From positions 1 through 6,905 of the forward strand of contig CANFNE010000134.1 in the NCBI GenBank assembly GCA_947448105.1: a stretch of DNA of 6,905 bases. Direction: 5' to 3'. This document shows positions 1 through 6,354 of this stretch, in pieces. The position numbers and the translations under genes were made by a program. The notes beneath the pieces were generated by a model. The model saw only the letters and a program-made list of their open reading frames with translations. It did no database searches and was not told the origin of the DNA. The DNA is from Burkholderiales bacterium. GTDB lineage: Bacteria > Pseudomonadota > Gammaproteobacteria > Burkholderiales > Burkholderiaceae_C. Within the stretch, counting starts at the first letter, position 1. The number at the start of each line of letters is the position of its first letter.

Positions 1-80
1 CGCTGCGCCGCCGGGCCGCCCCAAGGCGCAGCGCCCCCTCGGGGGGCAGCGCAGTACGCGAAGCGACAAGCGTGGGGGCC
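1..80. repeat. Intergenic hairpin repeat, copy 1
   Basis: This 80-bp unit is repeated exactly at 86-165; the five bases ctgac (81-85) join the two, giving an 85-bp period. The unit holds two adjacent stem-loops: a perfect 9-bp inverted repeat (1-9 CGCTGCGCC with 25-33 GGCGCAGCG, 15-nt loop) and a 6-bp stem GCCCCC/GGGGGC (33-38 with 42-47, 3-nt loop). From memory, GC-rich units of this style recur between genes in Comamonadaceae genomes, so it is probably a dispersed REP-like element. The array may continue left of the window. Confidence 0.85.
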
Positions 81-85
81 CTGAC

Positions 86-165
86 CGCTGCGCCGCCGGG
101 CCGCCCCAAGGCGCAGCGCCCCCTCGGGGGGCAGCGCAGTACGCGAAGCGACAAGCGTGGGGGCC
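86..165. repeat. Intergenic hairpin repeat, copy 2
   Basis: Exact second copy of the 80-bp unit at 1-80, with the same two stem-loops (86-94 with 110-118, and 118-123 with 127-132). It ends two bases from the stop codon of the minus-strand response regulator, so that transcript must run into it. The strong hairpins could stop or stabilise the 3' end of the mRNA, but no T-run follows, so it is not a standard intrinsic terminator. Confidence 0.85.
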
Positions 166-167
166 AT

Positions 168-842
<675 letters not shown>

Positions 843-895
843 ACCTGTCTCCTGCGCTGTGCGCTGTGGTGTTGTGTCGTCGGAAGTGACAAACC

Positions 896-901
896 ATTCT
901 A
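896..901 (-). promoter_or_regulatory. Possible -10 element for the response regulator gene
   Basis: On the minus strand TAGAAT lies 53 nt upstream of the response regulator start, one mismatch from TATAAT. I found no convincing -35 at 15-18 nt, so this is a weak call. The gene could instead be co-transcribed with the MarR gene upstream, across a 136-nt gap. Confidence 0.25.
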
Positions 902-978
902 GGCGTGCGCCCCGCCTTGGCACCGCGCTGCGCCCTAGGGGTTTGCCCCCGCCGAAGCGCATCTGCCCATGCGTCTTT

Positions 979-1461
979 TCAGGCCGCGCTATAGGCCTCC
1001 AGCCCCAGTGCCAGCACCATCGCCACCTCGGGGCCCACGGCGCTGCGCAGCTCGTCTTCGGCCTGCGCCACGCTGTCGGCATAGGCGGCCAGCCAGGCGC
1101 GCCCGGTGGCGGTAAAGCAGACACGGCGCGCGCGTGCATCCCGTGCATCGGGTTCGCGCTGCACCATGCCCCAGGCCTCGCACTGGTTGACCAGCGTGCC
1201 CATGGCCTGCTTGCTTATGCCTGCGCGCTGCGCCAGCTCGGTCAGGCGTGCGCCCGCGGGCGGCAGGTGGCGGCTGATATGCCAGTGGGCTGCGGCCAGC
1301 TGGCTGCGCGCGGCCAGGTTGGACAAACCCAGCGACACGCCCGGGTGCTGTGCCATCAGCGCCATTACCCGCGCGTCAAAACGCTCCAGGCTCAGGCGCA
1401 GCCAGTGGCCCAGGTGGTTGTGGCGCCAACCGTCGGGCGGTGAAAGCGGAGGAATTTGCAT
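979..1461 (-). CDS. MarR-family transcriptional regulator
   Basis: A 160-residue protein with a winged helix-turn-helix of MarR type. Visible parts are an N-terminal helical dimerisation segment (about 12-65), the HTH core ARLTELAQRAGISKQAMGTL (71-90), then VNQCEAWGMV and a wing with the D-x-R-like run PDARDARARRVCFTATG (104-120), and a C-terminal helix for dimerisation. Length matches the family. MarR proteins usually repress by binding a palindrome near their own or a neighbouring promoter, with release by a small ligand; the ligand cannot be inferred here. The start at 1461 is the first ATG in frame and leaves a normal N-terminus; no Shine-Dalgarno is seen before it. It is divergent from recA (145 bp between starts) and lies 136 nt upstream of the same-strand response regulator, so a shared transcript is possible. 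Confidence 0.9.
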   Translation of the reverse strand: MQIPPLSPPDGWRHNHLGHWLRLSLERFDARVMALMAQHPGVSLGLSNLAARSQLAAAHWHISRHLPPAGARLTELAQRAGISKQAMGTLVNQCEAWGMVQREPDARDARARRVCFTATGRAWLAAYADSVAQAEDELRSAVGPEVAMVLALGLEAYSAA

Positions 1462-1468
1462 GGCATAA

Positions 1469-1488
1469 ATAGTAATACAAACTGACTA
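1469..1488 (-). promoter_or_regulatory. Possible MarR promoter -10 and short dyad
   Basis: The minus strand reads TACTAT (1474 to 1469), a -10-like hexamer only 7 nt from the MarR ATG; this would give a very short or absent leader and fits the lack of a Shine-Dalgarno. It overlaps an imperfect dyad TAGT-N11-ACTA (1470-1488), the kind of place where a MarR protein could repress itself. No good -35 is seen, and the arms are only 4 bp. Confidence 0.25.
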
Positions 1489-1518
1489 AAAATCGCTACT
1501 CTGCGGTTTAAATCTGCG

Positions 1519-1524
1519 TATAAA
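1519..1524 (+). promoter_or_regulatory. Possible recA -10 element
   Basis: TATAAA lies just before the better LexA-like site, so LexA bound there would cover the start of transcription. No clear -35 hexamer stands at 16-18 nt. The predicted leader would be about 75-80 nt. Confidence 0.3.
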
Positions 1525-1525
1525 C

Positions 1526-1545
1526 TACTGTTCAAGCATCCAGCC
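1526..1545. promoter_or_regulatory. LexA (SOS) box upstream of recA
   Basis: The core is CTGT-N8-CCAG (1528-1543), one base from the CTGT-N8-ACAG consensus of Gram-negative LexA. Aligned by eye with the E. coli recA operator, 14 of 20 positions agree, including the left TACTGT and the inner AGCAT and CAG. It lies about 65-80 nt upstream of the recA start. LexA-type autoregulated SOS control of recA is established in proteobacteria; binding here is inferred. Confidence 0.6.
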
Positions 1546-1560
1546 TGTGGTTAACACCAG
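1545..1560. promoter_or_regulatory. Second LexA-like site before recA
   Basis: CTGT-N8-CCAG occurs again with the same right half-site as the first box, starting 17 nt downstream of it. The 16-mer matches its own reverse complement at 12 of 16 positions, with GTTAAC at the centre. It may be a second, weaker operator or chance. Confidence 0.35.
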
Positions 1561-1606
1561 ACGCCGGATTCCAAGATTACCCACCCACCCTCACAGGAGA
1601 TTTCTC

Positions 1607-2692
<1,086 letters not shown>

Positions 2693-2709
2693 AGCCGCCC
2701 AGCGCGGGT

Positions 2710-2723
2710 GCCGCCATGGCGGC
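2710..2723. other. Perfect palindrome in the recA-recX gap
   Basis: GCCGCCATGGCGGC is a perfect 14-bp palindrome 18 nt after the recA stop, able to form a hairpin, with flanking CGGG (2705-2708) and CCCG (2727-2730) that could lengthen it imperfectly. No T-run follows, so it is not a normal intrinsic terminator. It could reduce read-through from recA into recX, as a partial terminator does in E. coli, but that is inferred. Confidence 0.45.
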
Positions 2724-2829
2724 GGCCCCGTGCGGGTGTCGCCGTCTCAGGCACTGGCGCCCGCGCGTCGCGGCGCTACGCCAAAAGCCCCAATGGTCTT
2801 GTCGGTTTAGTCCATTCACCCTTCTTCTT

Positions 2830-3291
2830 ATGGCAACAAGCACCCCCCTGTCGCTCACCGGCCGCGCGCTGCGCTTGCTTAGCGCCCGCGAGCATTCGCG
2901 CGCCGAGCTGGAGCGCAAGCTTGCGCAATATGAAGAAACCCCCGGCGCGCTGGCCAAGGTGCTGGATGCGTTGGCGGCCAAAGACTTCATCAACGAAGAC
3001 CGTGTGGTCGCCTCGGTGCTGCACCGGCGCAGCGCCAAACTCGGCACCGCCCGCATCAAGCATGAGCTGCAATCCAAAGGCCTGGCGCCCGACGCGGTAG
3101 CCCAAGCCGTGACCGACCTCAAAGCTACCGAACCCGAGCGCGCCTTCGCCGTCTGGCGCAAAAAGTTTGGCACGCCCGCCACCAACCCAACTGATCGCGC
3201 CAAGCAGGTGCGCTTTCTAGCGAGCCGGGGCTTTGGCGGCGAGGCGATTGCGCGCGTGGTGTCGGGGGCGTTTGATGCGGATGAGGGATAA
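2830..3291 (+). CDS. recX: RecX, regulator of RecA
   Basis: A 153-residue RecX, the usual size. RecX binds inside the RecA filament groove and limits RecA filament growth and activity. The family pattern of tandem three-helix repeats is visible: LSLTGRALRLLSAREHSRAE-type first repeat (about 8-50), the second with DFINEDRVVASVLHRR and GTARIKHELQSKGL (about 50-95), and a C-terminal third repeat ending RFLASRGFGGEAIARVV (128-144). The start at 2830 is chosen by this N-terminus; an in-frame ATG at 2716 would add 38 residues that look like out-of-frame GC-rich translation, and it lies inside a palindrome. No Shine-Dalgarno is seen before 2830, which suggests low translation, fitting a protein needed in small amounts. 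The position directly after recA supports the call. Confidence 0.95.
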   Translation: MATSTPLSLTGRALRLLSAREHSRAELERKLAQYEETPGALAKVLDALAAKDFINEDRVVASVLHRRSAKLGTARIKHELQSKGLAPDAVAQAVTDLKATEPERAFAVWRKKFGTPATNPTDRAKQVRFLASRGFGGEAIARVVSGAFDADEG

Positions 3292-3293
3292 AT

Positions 3294-3308
3294 TGGCATA
3301 CTATGCCA
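3294..3308. promoter_or_regulatory. Perfect dyad, likely parDE operator
   Basis: TGGCATA-C-TATGCCA is a perfect 7-bp inverted repeat with a one-base centre, starting 3 bp after the recX stop and ending 23 bp before the parD start. Ribbon-helix-helix antitoxins such as ParD bind short dyads at their own promoter and repress it, more tightly with toxin bound. The site would fit that role; the exact -35 and -10 are not clear. Confidence 0.65.
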
Positions 3309-3331
3309 TTCATAAACTTCGGAGGGCTGTA

Positions 3332-3613
3332 ATGCCAACACGCAACGTTGTACTTACCGAGCACCAAGCTGCTCTGGTTGAAGGCTTGGTCGCCGGTGGC
3401 CGGTACCAAAACGCAAGCGAAGTCTTACGCGAGGGCTTGCGTCTAATTGAGACACGCGAGTCCGAGGATGCCTTGCGCCTTCAGGCGCTTCAAGCTGCGG
3501 TCCAAGTCGGATTGGTTGACAGTGCGGCAGGCCGGTATACCGATTTCAATTCTTCCGAATCACTCACCCAACACCTGAAATCGCTTGCGAAGAAGGCGAT
3601 TGCTAGCGCATGA
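3332..3613 (+). CDS. parD: ParD-family antitoxin (ribbon-helix-helix)
   Basis: A 93-residue type II antitoxin. The N-terminus has the ribbon-helix-helix fold: a short strand TRNVVLTE (3-10), helix A HQAALVEGLV (11-20), the turn AGGRYQNASE and helix B VLREGLRLIE (31-40). The rest (41-93) is the flexible part that would wrap the toxin. As in the family, it should neutralise ParE and repress the operon from the dyad upstream. The start at 3332 has GGAGG at 3321-3325, 6 nt before the ATG; the longer open frame from 3233 lies inside recX and is not coding. It overlaps parE by four bases (ATGA), so translation is probably coupled. Third codon positions use more A and T than in recA or sucC, hinting at acquisition by transfer. 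Symbol is by family. Confidence 0.92.
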   Translation: MPTRNVVLTEHQAALVEGLVAGGRYQNASEVLREGLRLIETRESEDALRLQALQAAVQVGLVDSAAGRYTDFNSSESLTQHLKSLAKKAIASA

Positions 3614-3951
3614 CACGCCCATGGACGGTGCGACTCGTAGCAGTGTCGGAACGCGACTATCTGGAAGTCATCCAACGCAGCGCTCAAGACTTCGGTCCAC
3701 TTCAGGCCGAGGCGTATGCGGAAACTTTAGCGTCGGCCCTTGATGCCCTGCGTGAAAAAGGCCCAATGGCCATTGGTGTCAAAGAGCGCGAAGAAATTGG
3801 CTCCGGCATTTTTACCTTGCATGCAGCAAGATCCAAACGCAAGGCCAGCCACGTTTTGGTGTTCAGGGTGCTGGAGGCACAAACTATTGAGGTCCTGCGA
3901 ATCCTTCATGACCGCATGGATTTGGCCAGGCATATTTCGCCAAAGCAATGA
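3610..3951 (+). CDS. parE: ParE-family toxin
   Basis: A 113-residue RelE/ParE-superfamily toxin, slightly longer than typical ParE (about 90-105). Family marks are the N-terminal strand WTVRLVAVSERD, the long helical hairpin (about 14-50), GIFTLHAARSKRKASHVLVFRV in the middle strands, and the C-terminal signature VLRILHDRMDLARHI (95-109). ParE toxins poison DNA gyrase, while related RelE toxins cut mRNA; pairing with a ParD antitoxin and the LHDRMDLARHI end favour ParE. The ATG overlaps the parD stop (ATGA), the usual coupled arrangement. The frame is intact, so the pair is probably functional. A chromosomal parDE here has no partition partner, so it is not a plasmid remnant as far as can be seen. 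Gyrase as target is known for some family members only. Confidence 0.9.
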   Translation: MTRPWTVRLVAVSERDYLEVIQRSAQDFGPLQAEAYAETLASALDALREKGPMAIGVKEREEIGSGIFTLHAARSKRKASHVLVFRVLEAQTIEVLRILHDRMDLARHISPKQ

Positions 3952-3965
3952 CTTGCAGGCGACGT

Positions 3966-3985
3966 AGGAAAGAACTTTATTTCCT
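3966..3985. other. Weak hairpin between convergent parE and argC
   Basis: AGGAAA (3966-3971) and TTTCCT (3980-3985) can pair over an 8-nt loop in the 70-bp gap between the convergent parE and argC stops. The stem is short and AT-rich. It could help end either transcript, but nothing here is a strong intrinsic terminator. Confidence 0.25.
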
Positions 3986-4021
3986 GAACCGCAAGCCCCT
4001 AGCCAGTCGCGCGCCAACCCC

Positions 4022-4957
4022 TCACATCTCCAGCATCAACTCCAAATTCTGCACCGCCGCGCCGCTGGCGCCTTTGCCCAGGTTGTCCAGGCGGGCTACC
4101 AGCAGGGCGTGGGCGAAGCCGTCGGCTTGCGCGTCGTTGGCAAACACGCGCAGTTCCATCTGGTTGGTACCGGCCAGGGCTACGGCGTCAAGCTTGTTGT
4201 CGGGCGTGGCGGGCTCGACGGTGACATAGCGGCTGCCGTTGTAATGCGCGCGCAGCGCGGCTTCCAGGTCTTGGGCGCTGGGTTGGCCAGGCAACTGGTC
4301 CAGGTGCAAGGGCAGTTGCACCAGCATGCCTTGGGCAAAGTTGGCCACTGACGGCACAAACAAGGGGCGGCGCATCAGGCCCGTGCAATGCATGATTTCG
4401 GGAATGTGTTTGTGCTTGAGGCCCAGCGCGTAGAGCTCCAGCGCCGGTGCGGTGCCTGCTTCATAGGCCTCCATCATGGGCCGGCCGCCGCCGGAGTAGC
4501 CGCTGACCGCAGGCAGACATACAGCAAAGTCGGCCGGAATCAGCCCTGCGTCGATCAGTGGGCGCAAGAGCGCAATGGCGCCGGTGGCGTAGCAGCCGGG
4601 ATTGGCCACGCGCTGGGCGCTGGCGATGCGATCGGCCTGGCCGGCGCAGAGTTCGGCAAAGCCGTAAACCCAGCCCGGCGCCGTGCGGTGCGCGGTGGAC
4701 GCGTCAATGATGCGCGGGCCCGCTTTGCCAGTCTCGCGCGCCAGGGCGTCCACCATGGCGACCGACTCGATGGCCGCGTCGTCGTGCAGGCACAAAATGA
4801 CCACGTCGGCCTGGGCCAAGAGCGCGCGTTTGGCGTGGGCGTCTTTGCGCAGCGCGGGGTCAATGCGCAGCAATTCAAGTCCGGCCATGGTGCTCAGGCG
4901 CTCGCGGATTTGCAGGCCCGTGGTGCCGGCTTCGCCGTCAATAAAAATCTTTTTCAT
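4022..4957 (-). CDS. argC: N-acetyl-gamma-glutamyl-phosphate reductase, type 2
   Basis: A 311-residue enzyme that reduces N-acetylglutamyl 5-phosphate to the semialdehyde with NADPH, the third step of arginine synthesis in the cytoplasm. It begins with the nucleotide-binding loop MKKIFIDGEAGTTGLQIRER; the catalytic cysteine is C122 in NPGCYATGAI, followed by the substrate-site segments VSGYSGGGRPMMEAYE and KHKHIPEIMH (181-190), and the end GKGASGAAVQNLELML. The length and the DGEAGTTG start match the shorter second ArgC type (about 310 aa), not the about 345-aa type 1. The start at 4957 is set by this N-terminus; upstream in-frame codons (to 5071) look non-coding. No Shine-Dalgarno precedes it. 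No other arginine gene is nearby; it is convergent with parDE and divergent from sucC. A second argC of type 1 may exist elsewhere in the genome. Confidence 0.96.
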   Translation of the reverse strand: MKKIFIDGEAGTTGLQIRERLSTMAGLELLRIDPALRKDAHAKRALLAQADVVILCLHDDAAIESVAMVDALARETGKAGPRIIDASTAHRTAPGWVYGFAELCAGQADRIASAQRVANPGCYATGAIALLRPLIDAGLIPADFAVCLPAVSGYSGGGRPMMEAYEAGTAPALELYALGLKHKHIPEIMHCTGLMRRPLFVPSVANFAQGMLVQLPLHLDQLPGQPSAQDLEAALRAHYNGSRYVTVEPATPDNKLDAVALAGTNQMELRVFANDAQADGFAHALLVARLDNLGKGASGAAVQNLELMLEM

Positions 4958-4959
4958 GG

Positions 4960-5002
4960 AAAAAATGGTCTTTGAATGGATAACAAAACCGCGCCATTTT
5001 TT
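4960..5002 (-). promoter_or_regulatory. Inverted repeat next to the argC start
   Basis: AAAAAATGG (4960-4968) and CCATTTTTT (4994-5002) are perfect 9-bp arms around a 25-nt loop. In the argC mRNA the second arm ends two bases before the ATG, so pairing would enclose the ribosome-binding region. The A6/T6 arm at 4997-5002 can pair instead with the T-run at 5018-5023 of the upstream terminator-like structure. Confidence 0.4.
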
Positions 5003-5017
5003 AGGCTGTTTGGATCG

Positions 5018-5053
5018 AAAAAACCCTTGTCTCCCCCGTAAGAACGGGGCAAG
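5018..5053 (-). terminator. Terminator-like hairpin in the argC leader
   Basis: Read on the minus strand, CTTG and CCCCG (5053-5045) pair with CGGGG and CAAG (5038-5034 and 5029-5026) around the loop TTCTTA, with a 4-nt bulge on one side; GG and six Ts (5023-5018) follow at once. This is the layout of an intrinsic terminator reading toward argC, 60 nt before its ATG. It either ends some minus-strand transcript from the sucC side or attenuates argC. The stem is modest. Confidence 0.4.
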
Positions 5054-5055
5054 TT

Positions 5056-5079
5056 TGGTGCACCGCACCATGATACAGT
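5056..5079 (+). promoter_or_regulatory. Possible sucC promoter with adjacent dyad
   Basis: TGGTGC-ACC-GCACCA (5056-5070) is a perfect 6-bp inverted repeat. It abuts TGATACAGT (5071-5079), which fits an extended -10 (TG-N-TACAGT) about 88 nt before the sucC start. No clear -35 is seen, which is tolerable for an extended -10. The dyad sits where a repressor or activator of sucCD could bind; which protein is unknown. On the minus strand TATCAT (5075-5070) could serve argC. Confidence 0.35.
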
Positions 5080-5098
5080 TCTCCGGTTAAGCGCCCTG

Positions 5099-5112
5099 GG
5101 CCACATTTGGCC
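5099..5112 (+). other. Small hairpin in the sucC leader
   Basis: GGCCA-catt-TGGCC forms a 5-bp stem with a 4-nt loop in the GC-rich untranslated stretch before sucC. It may be part of a longer fold with the GGCCC/GGGCC-rich bases at 5090-5136. No known riboswitch is recognised. Confidence 0.25.
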
Positions 5113-5166
5113 GCTCCGTGCCGACCTGGCCCGGCCTACAACAGTTCCGTCGCAAAGAGAGAAGTC

Positions 5167-6336
5167 ATGAAGATCCACGAATACCAAGGCAAGGAAATCT
5201 TGCGCAATGCGGGCGTGCCCGTACCCCGCGGCATCCCCGCGTTTACCGTGCAAGAGGCTGTGGAAGCCGCGCAAAAACTCGGCGGCCCGGTGTGGGTGGT
5301 CAAGGCGCAAATCCATGCCGGCGGTCGCGGCAAGGGTGGCGGCGTCAAGCTGGCGCGCTCGATTGACGAAGTCAAAGCGCTGGCCACCGAAATCCTGGGC
5401 ATGCAGCTCGTGACCCACCAAACCGGGCCCGAGGGCCAGAAAGTGCGTCGCCTCTTGATTGAAGACGGCGCCGACATCAAAAAAGAATACTACGTGTCCG
5501 CCGTGACCGACCGCGCCAGCCAGCGCGTGGCCATGATCGTGTCCTCTGAGGGTGGCATGGACATTGAAGGCGTGGCCCACGACACGCCCGAGAAAATCAT
5601 GACCGAAATCGTCGACCCGGCCCTGGGCCTGACCGACGCGCAAGCCAAGAAGCTGTCCGACGCCATTGGCGTGCCCGCAACATCTACCGCGCAAGCCGTG
5701 GACGTGCTGCAAAAGCTGTACAAAATCTACATGGACACCGACGCCAGCCTGGTCGAGATCAACCCCCTGATCTTGGAAGGCAACGGCAACATCAAAGCCC
5801 TGGACGCCAAGTTCAACTTTGACGCCAACGCCCTGTTCCGCCACCCCGAAATCGTGGCCTACCGCGATCTGGACGAAGAAGACCCCGCCGAAGTCGAGGC
5901 TTCCAAGTTTGACCTGGCCTACATCAGCCTGGACGGCAACATTGGTTGTCTGGTCAACGGCGCGGGCCTGGCCATGGCCACCATGGACACCATCAAGCTG
6001 TTTGGCGCAGAGCCCGCCAACTTCCTGGACGTGGGCGGCGGTGCCACCCCCGAGAAGGTGACCGAAGCCTTCAAAATCATGCTCAAAAACCCCAAGGTCA
6101 AGGCCATTTTGGTCAACATCTTTGGCGGCATCATGAAGTGCGACACGATTGCCACCGGCATCATCGTGGCCTGCAAGGCAGTGAACTTGTCCGTGCCTTT
6201 GGTGGTGCGCATGAAGGGCACCAACGAAGAGATGGGCAAGCAAATGCTGGCCGACTCGGGCCTGCCCATCATCAGTGCCGACACCATGGCCGATGCCGCC
6301 CAAAAAGTGGTTGCCGCTGTCAGCGCCCACGCCTAA
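5167..6336 (+). CDS. sucC: Succinyl-CoA synthetase beta subunit
   Basis: A 389-residue beta subunit of ADP-forming succinate-CoA ligase, the TCA-cycle enzyme joining succinyl-CoA hydrolysis to nucleoside triphosphate formation. It has the canonical start MKIHEYQGKEILRNAGVPVP; the ATP-grasp domain (about 1-240) with K46 and the glycine-rich loop AGGRGKGGGVK (51-61); the metal-binding region with E197, N199 and D213 (SLVEINPL, LDAKFNFD); and the CoA-ligase domain with GNIGCLVNGAGLAMATMD (257-274), DVGGGA (288-293) and NIFGGI (318-322 region). Length equals the family norm (about 388). The start at 5167 has a purine-rich AGAGAGAAG just upstream; the open frame back to 5107 is leader. sucD follows after 18 nt, so the two form an operon. 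Confidence 0.99.
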   Translation: MKIHEYQGKEILRNAGVPVPRGIPAFTVQEAVEAAQKLGGPVWVVKAQIHAGGRGKGGGVKLARSIDEVKALATEILGMQLVTHQTGPEGQKVRRLLIEDGADIKKEYYVSAVTDRASQRVAMIVSSEGGMDIEGVAHDTPEKIMTEIVDPALGLTDAQAKKLSDAIGVPATSTAQAVDVLQKLYKIYMDTDASLVEINPLILEGNGNIKALDAKFNFDANALFRHPEIVAYRDLDEEDPAEVEASKFDLAYISLDGNIGCLVNGAGLAMATMDTIKLFGAEPANFLDVGGGATPEKVTEAFKIMLKNPKVKAILVNIFGGIMKCDTIATGIIVACKAVNLSVPLVVRMKGTNEEMGKQMLADSGLPIISADTMADAAQKVVAAVSAHA

Positions 6337-6354
6337 AGACGAAAGAACCAAGCC

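Noticed and set aside
854..867. Tandem GCGCTGT repeat near the response regulator ribosome site
   Set aside because: Only two 7-bp units in GC-rich DNA; could be a binding site but is easily chance.
938..949. GGGG-TTTG-CCCC hairpin after the MarR stop as a terminator
   Set aside because: The stem is only 4 bp and no T-run follows on the minus strand.
843..1148. N-terminal extension of the response regulator
   Set aside because: The extra 102 codons overlap the MarR gene and show no fold, while the start at 842 has a good ribosome-binding site and the canonical receiver N-terminus.
5080..5166. Known riboswitch-like leader before sucC
   Set aside because: Only short GC hairpins are seen; no conserved motif that I recognise. 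The sucA motif described for Burkholderiales belongs before sucA, which is not here.
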